Part shown: positions 41,721 through 49,240 of the stretch, in pieces
Numbering within the stretch: position 1 is the first letter of the stretch
How the letters are laid out: every line of letters begins with the position of its first letter
Position numbers and translations under genes: made by a program
Notes under the pieces: generated by a model
Seen by the model: only the letters and a program-made list of their open reading frames with translations
Databases searched by the model: none
What the model was told of the DNA's origin: nothing
DNA from: Vreelandella piezotolerans
GTDB lineage: Bacteria > Pseudomonadota > Gammaproteobacteria > Pseudomonadales > Halomonadaceae
Direction: 5' to 3'
DNA length: 64,000 bases
Assembly (NCBI RefSeq): GCF_012427705.1
Contig: NZ_CP048602.1
Coordinates: 558,001 to 622,000 of the forward strand

Positions 41721-43264
41721 GTCGGTATGTTCAAATGAAGCGTCAAACCTGCGTTGGTCATGAACGCCTGCTCCTGCTCTAAATCAGTGCTGAGCAGCGT
41801 TGGTTCATCGCTGGGGGGCAGCGTGATGGTCATCGTTTCACCTTGATGATCCACCGTGATCTCGGGCGGGATCGGCGCGCCTTCCGGGCGCGAGTGGTTG
41901 ATCAAGACCGCGAGACGCAGCAAGCGCGCCAGTTTGACTGCGCTGGCCTGCTGGGACGCCGGCAGCGCTTGCCACTCTTTAATGGGGAATTTACGCCGAT
42001 GGGCACGCACCAAAAACGCCAGCAACCGCTGCTCGGGGCGTGAAAATCCGGCTAGGTCGGAGTGCTCCAATAGATAAGCGCCGTGGCGATGAAACTGGCT
42101 ATGGGAGATGGCCAGACCGATTTCATGCACATGGCTAGCCCACGTCAGGTAGTGGCCCTGCTCGGCGGTCAACCCCCACGGCTTTTTAATCGCTTCGAAC
42201 AGACGATTGGCCGTGTCGGCGACGTTGTCCGCCTGGCGCGTATCGACGTCGTAGACCCGTTTGAGCATCTCCAACGTGTTGGAGCGGGTGTCTTCGGCGC
42301 TATTGCGTCCCGCCATGTCGTACAGGACTCCTTCACGCAGCGCGCCATCTGCAAAGCGCATCTGTTCGAGGTCGAACGCCTCGAAGATAGCGCTCAAGAT
42401 GGCAATGCCTGCAGGGAAAACGCGCGCACGATCAGGCTTCAATCCCTCCAATTCCACTTTGTCGAGCTGTTTGCATTTTAGCAGCCGCTCGCGCAGCTTC
42501 TTGAGCCCGCTGCGTGTGATTACGCCTTCTTGTGGCGTGTCGCCATAGGCGAACAGGACGCTAGCGGCGGCCTTGATCGTGCCGCTGGAGCCAACGGGGT
42601 CGTCCCACCCCAGGCGCTGGTAGGGACGCTGTATATTGGCCAGCTCCGAGAGGGCCGCCAGCTCGGCGCGACGCATACGTTTTTCCGTCAGATCGCCATC
42701 GGCGAAAAAACGGCTGGTAAAGGTAACGCACCCCATGCGCAGACTCTCCAGCGCTTTGGGCTCGAAGGCTTCGCCAATAATGAATTCGGTAGAGCCACCG
42801 CCAATATCGACAATCAAGCGTCGGCCGCTTTCGGCCAGCGCGTGGGCGGCGCCCAGATAGATCAGACGGGCTTCTTCACGCCCGGCGATGATTTCGATGG
42901 CGTGGCCGAGCTGCGCCTCCGCTCGTTCGATGAACGTTTGGCTATTATGGGCGTCTCGCAGCGCGTTGGTCCCCACGATGCGCAGGTGAGACCCCTCAAT
43001 ATCGGTCAAAAACGGCGCAAATCGGCCCAGACAGTCGAGCGCGCGCTGCATGGCGGCTTCGCTGAGATAACCGTTTTCGTCGAGTCCTGCCGCCAGTTGG
43101 ACCTTCTCGCCCAGGCGTGCCACGACTTGCAATCGTTCATTTTGGTAATTAGCCACCAGCAGGTGAAAGCTATTGGAGCCCAGGTCAATGGCGGCTAGGC
43201 GCTGCGGCTCGCCGCTCTCGAACTCGGCAGGGGCGGCGATGGGGAGCGAAATGTCCTTGGGCAT
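41717..43264 (-). CDS. ppx: Exopolyphosphatase Ppx (Ppx/GppA family)
   Basis: Ppx releases phosphate from the ends of inorganic polyphosphate. The 515-residue protein has the ASKHA-fold Ppx/GppA N-terminus with LAAIDLGSNSFHLLVANYQN, the second phosphate-binding loop LIVDIGGGSTEFII, and an HD-like C-terminal domain (YLTWASHVHEIGLAISHSQF). Length and domain layout match Ppx, though GppA (pppGpp phosphatase) activity cannot be excluded from sequence. It is divergent from rho across a 477-bp gap. Confidence 0.92.
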   Translation of the reverse strand: MPKDISLPIAAPAEFESGEPQRLAAIDLGSNSFHLLVANYQNERLQVVARLGEKVQLAAGLDENGYLSEAAMQRALDCLGRFAPFLTDIEGSHLRIVGTNALRDAHNSQTFIERAEAQLGHAIEIIAGREEARLIYLGAAHALAESGRRLIVDIGGGSTEFIIGEAFEPKALESLRMGCVTFTSRFFADGDLTEKRMRRAELAALSELANIQRPYQRLGWDDPVGSSGTIKAAASVLFAYGDTPQEGVITRSGLKKLRERLLKCKQLDKVELEGLKPDRARVFPAGIAILSAIFEAFDLEQMRFADGALREGVLYDMAGRNSAEDTRSNTLEMLKRVYDVDTRQADNVADTANRLFEAIKKPWGLTAEQGHYLTWASHVHEIGLAISHSQFHRHGAYLLEHSDLAGFSRPEQRLLAFLVRAHRRKFPIKEWQALPASQQASAVKLARLLRLAVLINHSRPEGAPIPPEITVDHQGETMTITLPPSDEPTLLSTDLEQEQAFMTNAGLTLHLNIPT

Positions 43265-43741
43265 GAGCTATCCTTCAAATTGGCTATGCCAAGGTTGCTG
43301 CGACCTCTGGCTATTGTCAATTGCCAAAGGCTTGCGTTTGTCGCGGGGCTTGACTACCATCGAGCTACTGGCTTGATCCGAGTTGGCTTGTTCGTCTAAA
43401 CAAGCGCACTGACTCGGGCACCCCGAGCAGTACGTACCCAGATGGCATCAGCCAGATGTCCAAGTCGTCAGACAACCCGCTGAAACGCATTCTCCGTGCC
43501 AATCAGATTAGCTAGTTTATTTGCACCCTCATGCTAAGCAGTCAGTGATACCGCTTTTACGTATTAGGTATCGTTATGGCGACTGCCCGGCTTTTACCAC
43601 GCGAGCGTGTGCCTAAATGGGGTCTGAACGCATCACTCGGCGCTTAGCCCTATGATATTGACCCTATGATATCGGCCAAGCCTCCTGTCTTATTCCTGGC
43701 GCTTAGCGCCTAGCTTTCATGAGCAATTTTCTAACACACCG
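43265..43741 (+). promoter_or_regulatory. Long non-coding region ahead of rho (candidate autoregulatory leader)
   Basis: 477 bp hold no gene comparable to those around it. Visible items are a tandem direct repeat CCCTATGATAT (43648-43658 and 43662-43672, 14-nt period); GGCGCTTAG occurring at about 43640 and again near 43703, the latter inside the palindrome-like GGCGCTTAGCGCC; and a 23-codon ORF (ATG 43576 to TAG 43647) with a poor ribosome-binding site. rho of E. coli is autoregulated by Rho-dependent attenuation in a long leader that also has a short ORF. The same is inferred here. Confidence 0.45.
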
Positions 43742-45001
43742 ATGAATCTCACTGAACTCAAGCAAAAAACCGTTCCCGAGCTGCTCGATATCGCCCGTGA
43801 AATGGGCATCGACAACCTGGCCCGTTCGCGCAAACAGGACATCATTTTCGCCATCCTCAAGAAGCATGCCAAAAGCGGCGAGGATATTTATGGCGACGGT
43901 GTGCTGGAAATTCTTCAGGATGGCTTCGGCTTCCTGCGTAGCGCCGACAGTTCGTACCTCGCCGGACCGGACGATATCTACGTATCGCCTTCACAGATTC
44001 GTCGTTTCAATCTGCGCAAGGGCGACTCCATTTCCGGCAAAATTCGTCCGCCCAAAGAGGGCGAGCGCTATTTTGCGCTGCTCAAAGTCAGCCAGATCAA
44101 CTTTGATCGTCCGGAAAATGCCAAGCACAAGATTCTCTTCGAGAACCTGACGCCGCTGTTTCCGAACGACCGTCTGCGTATGGAGATCGGCAACGGGTCG
44201 ACCGAAGATCTGACCGCCCGGATCATCGATCTGACCGCGCCCATCGGTAAAGGTCAGCGCGGCCTGCTGGTGTCTCCCCCGAAAGCGGGTAAGACACTGA
44301 TGCTGCAGAACATCGCGACCTCGATCACGCGCAATAACCCCGAGTGTCATCTGATCGTGCTACTGATCGACGAGCGCCCGGAGGAAGTCACCGAGATGTC
44401 CCGCACCGTGCGCGGTGAAGTGGTCGCCTCCACCTTCGATGAGCCGCCTGCCCGCCACGTACAGGTAGCCGAAATGGTCATCGAAAAAGCCAAGCGCTTA
44501 GTTGAGCACAAGAAAGACGTGGTGATCCTGCTCGACTCCATCACTCGCTTGGCGCGTGCTTACAACACCGTCGTACCCAGCTCTGGCAAGGTGCTCACCG
44601 GTGGTGTGGATGCCCATGCACTCGAGAAGCCGAAACGCTTCTTTGGGGCGGCGCGTAATATCGAAGAGGGCGGCAGCCTGACGATCATCGCCACCGCGCT
44701 GGTCGATACCGGCTCGAAAATGGACGAAGTCATCTTCGAAGAGTTCAAGGGCACCGGTAACATGGAAGCGCACCTTGACCGCAAACTGGCGGAGAAGCGT
44801 GTCTTCCCGGCGATCAACATTCGCCGCAGCGGCACTCGCCGTGAGGATCTATTGGCCTCTGAAGATGAAATGCAGCGTATGTGGATCCTACGAAAACTGC
44901 TCAACCCGATGGAAGATACCGCAGCCACCGAGTTCTTGATCGATCGTCTGAAAGACACCAAGACCAATCTCGAATTCTTCGAAGCCATGAAGCGCCGTTA
45001 A
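43742..45001 (+). CDS. rho: Transcription termination factor Rho
   Basis: Rho is the hexameric RNA-dependent ATPase that terminates untranslated transcripts. At 419 residues it matches the E. coli length. The N-terminal helical domain ([20 protein letters not shown]) is followed by the primary RNA-binding OB fold ([20 protein letters not shown]). The Walker A motif is [10 protein letters not shown] (about 178-187), Walker B is [16 protein letters not shown], and the Q-loop/R-loop region contains [15 protein letters not shown]. ubiD follows after 60 bp. Confidence 0.98.
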   Translation: MNLTELKQKTVPELLDIAREMGIDNLARSRKQDIIFAILKKHAKSGEDIYGDGVLEILQDGFGFLRSADSSYLAGPDDIYVSPSQIRRFNLRKGDSISGKIRPPKEGERYFALLKVSQINFDRPENAKHKILFENLTPLFPNDRLRMEIGNGSTEDLTARIIDLTAPIGKGQRGLLVSPPKAGKTLMLQNIATSITRNNPECHLIVLLIDERPEEVTEMSRTVRGEVVASTFDEPPARHVQVAEMVIEKAKRLVEHKKDVVILLDSITRLARAYNTVVPSSGKVLTGGVDAHALEKPKRFFGAARNIEEGGSLTIIATALVDTGSKMDEVIFEEFKGTGNMEAHLDRKLAEKRVFPAINIRRSGTRREDLLASEDEMQRMWILRKLLNPMEDTAATEFLIDRLKDTKTNLEFFEAMKRR

Positions 45002-45061
45002 GGCGCTCCAGGGTGGCGGTACCGCTATCAGGCATCAGACAGCCGGGTTGAGGAGAGGGCA

Positions 45062-46555
45062 TTGAAGTACAACGATCTGCGTGACTTTATCGCAGCGCTG
45101 GAGGCGCAGGGTGAACTTAAGCGCATCACGGCCGAAGTAGATCCCTACTTGGAAATCACCGAAATCTGCGACCGCACGCTGCGTGCCGGTGGTCCTGCAC
45201 TGCTGTTCGAAAATGTGAAGGGTCACGACATGCCGCTGTTGGGAAACCTGTTCGGCACCCCAAAACGGGTCGCGCTGGGCATGGGGCAGGATTCAGTCGA
45301 GGCGCTGCGCGAAGTGGGCAAGCTCTTGGCATTTTTGAAGGAGCCAGACCCGCCCAAAGGGTTAAAAGACGCTTGGGACAAATTGCCGATCTTCAAGCAA
45401 GTGCTCAGCATGGGGCCCAAGAGCGTCAAGCGTGCGCCGGTTCAGGAAGTCGTTTACGAAGGCGATGACGTGGACTTGGGGCGCTTGCCGATTCAGCACT
45501 GCTGGCCGGGCGATGCGGCACCGCTGGTCACGTGGCCGCTGGTGATCACCAAAGGCCCCCATAAAAAGCGCCAAAACCTGGGCATCTATCGCCAGCAAAA
45601 GATCGGAAAGAATCGCCTGATCATGCGCTGGCTCTCCCATCGCGGCGGCGCGCTGGATTTTCTCGAGTTCCAAAAAGCCCATCCCGGCGAACCGTTCCCC
45701 GTCGCGGTGGCGTTAGGCGCCGACCCGGCGACCATTCTCGGTGCGGTGACGCCCGTGCCGGACACGCTCTCCGAATATGCCTTTGCAGGCCTGCTGCGCG
45801 GCTCGCGCACCGAGCTAGTGAAATGTGGCCATGCGGACCTCGACGTGCCCGCCTCCAGCGAAATCATCCTGGAAGGGTTCATCTATCCGGATGACATGGC
45901 GCCAGAAGGGCCGTTTGGTGACCACACTGGGTACTACAACGAGGTGGATCACTTTCCCGTTTTCACTGTGACACGCATGACCATGCGTCGCGACGCCATC
46001 TATCACTCCACGTACACTGGCCGTCCCCCCGATGAGCCTGCCATTTTAGGTGTGGCGCTCAACGAAGTGTTCGTGCCCATCCTATGCAAGCAGTTTCCTG
46101 AGATCGTCGACTTCTACTTGCCTCCGGAAGGGTGCTCTTACCGCATGGCGGTCGTCACCATGAAGAAGCAGTACCCTGGTCACGCCAAGCGCGTGATGAT
46201 GGGCGTATGGAGCTTCTTGCGCCAGTTCATGTACACCAAATTCGTCATCGTGCTGGATGACGATGTGGATGCACGAAATTGGGAAGACGTGATGTGGGCG
46301 ATCACCACGCGTATGGACCCTGCTCGAGACACCGTCATGGTCGAAAATACCCCCATCGACTACCTCGACTTTGCGTCGCCAGTGTCTGGGCTTGGCTCAA
46401 AAATGGGATTGGACGCGACCAATAAATGGCCCGGCGAAACCGACCGCGAGTGGGGGACGCCCATCGTCATGGACGAAGCGGTGAAAACCCGTGTCGACGA
46501 GCGCTGGGGCGAACTGGGCATTGATATTCCGCTACCCACACCGCGTCATGGTTAA
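45062..46555 (+). CDS. ubiD: 4-hydroxy-3-polyprenylbenzoate decarboxylase UbiD
   Basis: This prenylated-FMN decarboxylase acts in ubiquinone synthesis. The 497-residue protein begins [20 protein letters not shown] at a TTG (45062) preceded by GAGGAGAGG, the best-supported start. It shows the UbiD features [32 protein letters not shown] (catalytic Glu/Asp region), [20 protein letters not shown] and [17 protein letters not shown]. rho-ubiD-fre is the standard gene order. Confidence 0.95.
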   Translation: MKYNDLRDFIAALEAQGELKRITAEVDPYLEITEICDRTLRAGGPALLFENVKGHDMPLLGNLFGTPKRVALGMGQDSVEALREVGKLLAFLKEPDPPKGLKDAWDKLPIFKQVLSMGPKSVKRAPVQEVVYEGDDVDLGRLPIQHCWPGDAAPLVTWPLVITKGPHKKRQNLGIYRQQKIGKNRLIMRWLSHRGGALDFLEFQKAHPGEPFPVAVALGADPATILGAVTPVPDTLSEYAFAGLLRGSRTELVKCGHADLDVPASSEIILEGFIYPDDMAPEGPFGDHTGYYNEVDHFPVFTVTRMTMRRDAIYHSTYTGRPPDEPAILGVALNEVFVPILCKQFPEIVDFYLPPEGCSYRMAVVTMKKQYPGHAKRVMMGVWSFLRQFMYTKFVIVLDDDVDARNWEDVMWAITTRMDPARDTVMVENTPIDYLDFASPVSGLGSKMGLDATNKWPGETDREWGTPIVMDEAVKTRVDERWGELGIDIPLPTPRHG

Positions 46556-46597
46556 GCGGATGTGCGGGGCCGAACGACTTTCCACAAAGAGGCTTTC

Positions 46598-47362
46598 ATG
46601 AGCGCTACGTTAACGTGCAAAACGCTAACCTGCCAAGTCACCGCCGTCGAGGACCTCAATCCCGACGTGTTCCAAGTGACGCTTGCCGGTCGCGCTGAGG
46701 CAATGCAGCATGCGCCCGGTCAGTACCTCGAGCTAATGCTGGACGAGGCCACGTGGGTGCCCTTCTCGATTGCGAGCTGCGACAGAGGCGACGGCACGCT
46801 GGAGTTACAGATTCAGCACTGGCCCGAGCGAGATAACTCCCAACGTCTACGCCAACTGCTACAGGTGGCGAATCAGCTCACCGTTCGTTTGCCGAGCGGA
46901 GAGTGCGTGTTGGATACCCAGAGTGAGCGTCCGCTACTGCTGATTGCCGCAGGGACGGGGTTCGCCCAGATGAAGGCCATCGTCGAGGCTGCCCTGCGTG
47001 ACCAGCCCACACGACCCATTTCGCTATGGTGGGCAAACCGTGAGCACCGTGACCTGTATGCCGAAGACCTCGCCTGCGCATGGGCACAGCAGCATGACCA
47101 AATAGCGTTCCATGCCGTTACCGAGTTTCCGCTCACCGAGCCGCTCGCTTCTGGAGAACGCATCGTCCATCACCAAGGTCGCGTCGACTTGGTGTTGGAG
47201 AGTGAGCTTGCCAAGGCCCCCATCCAGCCAAGCGACTGCGATGTCTACCTCTCGGGCTCGCCCGGCATGGTGTACGCTTGCGTGGACGTGCTGGAACGTT
47301 TTGGGGTGAGCAGTGCGCAAATGTTTTCGGATGTGTTTGCCTACGCTCCTCGGCCTCACTAA
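46598..47362 (+). CDS. fre: NAD(P)H-flavin reductase (Fre/LuxG-like)
   Basis: Fre reduces free flavins with NAD(P)H. It often follows ubiD, where reduced FMN is needed to make the prenylated FMN cofactor (via UbiX). From ATG 46598 (MSATLTCKTLTCQVTAVEDL) after AAAGAGG it is 254 residues, somewhat longer than E. coli Fre. The ferredoxin reductase fold shows HAPGQYLELMLDEATWVPFS (flavin), LLIAAGTGFAQMKAI (nucleotide) and YLSGSPGMVYACVD. No iron-sulfur domain is present. A 22-bp AT-rich inverted repeat (47357-47383) covers the stop codon. Confidence 0.9.
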   Translation: MSATLTCKTLTCQVTAVEDLNPDVFQVTLAGRAEAMQHAPGQYLELMLDEATWVPFSIASCDRGDGTLELQIQHWPERDNSQRLRQLLQVANQLTVRLPSGECVLDTQSERPLLLIAAGTGFAQMKAIVEAALRDQPTRPISLWWANREHRDLYAEDLACAWAQQHDQIAFHAVTEFPLTEPLASGERIVHHQGRVDLVLESELAKAPIQPSDCDVYLSGSPGMVYACVDVLERFGVSSAQMFSDVFAYAPRPH

Positions 47363-47427
47363 AATGATTGATCACTTTTAGTGTACGGCTTAAGCCGTCA
47401 ACTCGATCCGCTATTGAGGAGGCTGTC

Positions 47428-47556
47428 ATGGCCCATCACGACGACAATTTCAAAGACGATTCTGGCATTCTGCCGATCATACTGGGCATCGTGGTCTTGG
47501 TCGGTATGAGTGCACTGCCCGCCACGATTGGTTGGATCCAAGCGTTCGGCAGCTAA
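47428..47556 (+). CDS. Small single-pass membrane protein, function unknown
   Basis: A 42-residue ORF starts at ATG 47428 directly after GAGGAGG, the strongest ribosome-binding site in the area. The charged N-terminus (MAHHDDNFKDDSG) precedes one hydrophobic helix (ILPIILGIVVLVGMSALPAT) and a short tail with a single Trp. It lies 65 nt after fre and may share its transcript. It is not aromatic-rich, unlike the two ORFs downstream. No family is recognised. The strong ribosome-binding site and coherent membrane segment argue that it is real. Confidence 0.65.
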   Translation: MAHHDDNFKDDSGILPIILGIVVLVGMSALPATIGWIQAFGS

Positions 47557-47593
47557 TCACTTGCTCATGGGCAACCCGCACGCAAATTCTCGG

Positions 47594-47625
47594 TTGCCAT
47601 TTGGCGCCTGCGCAGGCAGGATAAA
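47594..47625 (+). promoter_or_regulatory. Putative promoter/operator region of the aromatic leader
   Basis: TTGCCA (47594-47599) and GATAAA (47620-47625) are the best -35/-10 candidates, but at a poor 20-nt spacing. Between them lies a 12-bp perfect palindrome GCCTGCGCAGGC (47606-47617), a possible repressor site. It does not match the TyrR or TrpR consensus I know. Confidence 0.3.
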
Positions 47626-47658
47626 GACAGTTCGTCATTAATCGATTGAGGAAGTCCC

Positions 47659-47799
47659 ATGCTACACGGCACGTTGTCATCAAGCGTCACCGCCAAACCG
47701 GAAACGGTGGCGTACGCTTGGGCGAGCGTCGGTGTCACTCAATTCGGTTACTATGCAGCGTATTGGTTTAGCCACGGTGTGCCCCTGGCTGACGCTTAG
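47659..47799 (+). CDS. Candidate aromatic leader peptide 1 upstream of the DAHP synthase gene
   Basis: This is a 46-codon ORF (ATG 47659, TAG 47797-47799) with ribosome-binding site GAGGAAG 4 nt upstream. Residues 19-37 carry Tyr19, Trp21, Phe29, Tyr31, Tyr32, Tyr35, Trp36 and Phe37, with the core FGYYAAYWF, an unusually dense cluster of the three end products of the pathway. A strong hairpin begins 6 nt after the Phe37 codon: GGTGTGCC, CTGGC and GACGCT (47776-47796) pair with AGCGTC, GCCAG and GGCACACC (47798-47820). Its right arm can instead pair with 47825-47835. An intrinsic terminator follows at 47843-47880. This is leader-peptide attenuator architecture, though I could not find a clear antiterminator that disrupts the terminator's left arm. 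Confidence 0.65.
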   Translation: MLHGTLSSSVTAKPETVAYAWASVGVTQFGYYAAYWFSHGVPLADA

Positions 47800-47835
47800 C
47801 GTCGCGCCAGCAGGCACACCGCTCCGGTTGCCTGC
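47776..47835 (+). promoter_or_regulatory. Mutually exclusive hairpins of the aromatic attenuator
   Basis: Hairpin 1:2 pairs 47776-47796 with 47798-47820 in three blocks of 8, 5 and 6 bp, and includes the leader-1 stop codon. Hairpin 2:3 pairs GCAGGCACACCG (47810-47821) with CGGTTGCCTGC (47825-47835), about 11 bp with one bulge. They share 47810-47820 and cannot coexist. A ribosome stalled at the Tyr-Trp-Phe codons would cover the start of 1 and favour 2:3. Confidence 0.6.
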
Positions 47836-47842
47836 CGCATGC

Positions 47843-47886
47843 AAAGAAGCCTCGGTGGGTAACTCCACCGAGGCTTCTTTCGTTTT
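47843..47886 (+). terminator. Intrinsic terminator in the leader, upstream of the DAHP synthase gene
   Basis: A 16-bp perfect stem (AAAGAAGCCTCGGTGG at 47843-47858, complement at 47865-47880) has a 6-nt loop, followed by CGTTTT. It is among the strongest terminators in the window, yet it lies 220 bp upstream of the DAHP synthase start, as expected for an attenuator. Confidence 0.85.
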
Positions 47887-47928
47887 ACGCAACCACATTT
47901 CATACGTCATTCATTCAGGAGCTGCACC

Positions 47929-48102
47929 ATGTCTTACCGCGCATACTTTATCGCTAGTCTGAACGCCATCCGTTATATCGGCTATGGCTGGCGATTTAGC
48001 GTCGCGCGGTCGGTGCTAGCTGCCACCTCCGACCGTGCCCATTTGGGTGGCAAGTTGGTGATGCGATGTCACGCGCTATGCCCTACGAATTCGGAGAGTT
48101 AA
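47929..48102 (+). CDS. Candidate aromatic leader peptide 2, coupled to the DAHP synthase gene
   Basis: This is a 57-codon ORF (ATG 47929, TAA 48100-48102) with AGGAG 7 nt upstream. Its first half is aromatic-rich: Tyr3, Tyr6, Phe7, Tyr16, Tyr19, Trp21, Phe23, with the core YIGYGWRF. A hairpin, GCGCGGTCGG (48004-48013) with CCGACCGTGC (48029-48038), 10 bp including one GU, starts 6 nt after the Phe23 codon, the same spacing as in leader 1. A competing pairing is TGCCACC (48021-48027) with GGTGGCA (48046-48052). The stop lies 3 nt before the DAHP synthase ATG, whose ribosome-binding site is inside this ORF, so translation is likely coupled. TTAGCGTCGCGC at 47996 repeats leader-1 sequence 200 nt upstream. 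No U-tract follows these hairpins. Confidence 0.55.
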   Translation: MSYRAYFIASLNAIRYIGYGWRFSVARSVLAATSDRAHLGGKLVMRCHALCPTNSES

Positions 48103-48105
48103 CTG

Positions 48106-49179
48106 ATGAATGCCCCTATCCATACTGCCAATACTGCTTGCCCCACGACTGCCCCGGCTTCCTCGCTCATGTCTGCAACGGCTCTGCCGCTACCCGCTGA
48201 GCTGCGTCAGCGGGTGAGTGTGAACAGCACGCTCCGTTCCCAAATCGATCAGCAGCGCCAAGCGGTGCAGCGTATTCTCAACGGGCATGATGATCGCCTG
48301 CTCGTCGTGGTAGGACCCTGCTCCATCCACGATCCGGATGCTGCCCTGGAGTACGCGGATCGTTTGGCCGCGCTCAGCGACGAGGTGCGCGAACGGATTC
48401 TGCCGGTGATGCGGGTGTACGTTGAGAAGCCGCGCACTACGGTCGGTTGGAAAGGGCTGGCCTACGATCCCGATCTGGATGGTAGCGGTGATTTGCCGCG
48501 CGGTATGACACTATCTCGTGAATTGATGCACGCCGTCGCCTCCCGCGGCCTGCCGATAGCCACCGAGCTATTGCAGCCGATGCTGGCCCCCTACCTGGAT
48601 GACCTGCTGAGCTGGGTGGCGATTGGGGCGCGCACCACGGAGTCCCAGCTACACCGTGAATTGGCTAGCGATCTCAGCGCTGCCGTAGGCTTCAAAAATG
48701 CCACCAGCGGTGACGTGCAGGTGGCCATCGATGCCATGCAGGCGGCGGCCCACTCCCATCAGCGTTTTGCCATGGATAGTCAGGGCCGCCCGATCATGCA
48801 GGAGACCGCAGGCAACCCACACACCCATGTGGTATTACGTGGTGGTCACGGTGAACCTAATTACCAAGCGCACCATGTGCGCCGCGCCGTGAATACGCTA
48901 TGCGAGGCGGGCCAGAATCCGCGCTTGATGGTGGACTGTAGCCACGCCAACGCCCGTAAGGATCACCGCCGCCAAAGTGAAGTCATGCTGGACGTATTGG
49001 CTCAGCGTCAAGCGGGCGACGCAAATTTGGTGGCATTGATGCTAGAGAGTCATTTGTACGAAGGCAAACAAGCGTTGACGCCCAGTGCGCTACGCTACGG
49101 CGTCTCGGTCACTGATGCCTGCGTCAGCTGGGAGACCACCGAGCGCTTGCTGAAAACCGCCGCGGAACGACTGACCTAG
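48106..49179 (+). CDS. aroF: Class I 3-deoxy-7-phosphoheptulonate (DAHP) synthase
   Basis: This enzyme condenses phosphoenolpyruvate and erythrose-4-phosphate, the first step of the shikimate pathway to Trp, Tyr and Phe. The 357-residue protein of the AroFGH family shows VVVGPCSIHDPDAALEYADR, VYVEKPRTTVGWKGL, IGARTTESQLHRELAS, GFKNATSGD and MVDCSHANARKDH, which together hold metal and PEP ligands. An N-terminal tail of about 30 residues (Thr/Ala/Pro-rich) precedes the core. Which aromatic amino acid inhibits it cannot be told, so the symbol is by family. The upstream tandem leader ORFs and terminator suggest control by aromatic amino acid supply. Confidence 0.93.
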   Translation: MNAPIHTANTACPTTAPASSLMSATALPLPAELRQRVSVNSTLRSQIDQQRQAVQRILNGHDDRLLVVVGPCSIHDPDAALEYADRLAALSDEVRERILPVMRVYVEKPRTTVGWKGLAYDPDLDGSGDLPRGMTLSRELMHAVASRGLPIATELLQPMLAPYLDDLLSWVAIGARTTESQLHRELASDLSAAVGFKNATSGDVQVAIDAMQAAAHSHQRFAMDSQGRPIMQETAGNPHTHVVLRGGHGEPNYQAHHVRRAVNTLCEAGQNPRLMVDCSHANARKDHRRQSEVMLDVLAQRQAGDANLVALMLESHLYEGKQALTPSALRYGVSVTDACVSWETTERLLKTAAERLT

Positions 49180-49240
49180 CGCGTTGACTGACCCGGCCAG
49201 CCCCGTATCATAAGGACTCCTTTCGATCACGAGGTTGGCC

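Noticed and set aside
42530..43198. 222-codon plus-strand ORF
   Set aside because: Antisense to ppx, which has clear family motifs.
43576..43647. 23-codon rho leader peptide as a confirmed gene
   Set aside because: The ribosome-binding site is weak and its sequence does not resemble the E. coli rho leader peptide; kept only as a note within the leader region.
47843..47886. Reading the leader terminator as a simple operon terminator for fre and the small membrane gene
   Set aside because: It is about 290 bp beyond the small gene's stop and follows a well-initiated aromatic-rich ORF with competing hairpins; an attenuator explains the arrangement better. A plain terminator with a separate downstream promoter remains possible.
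47732..47962. 76-codon plus-strand ORF across the leader region
   Set aside because: It runs through the perfect terminator stem and overlaps both leader ORFs in another frame, without a ribosome-binding site or aromatic pattern.
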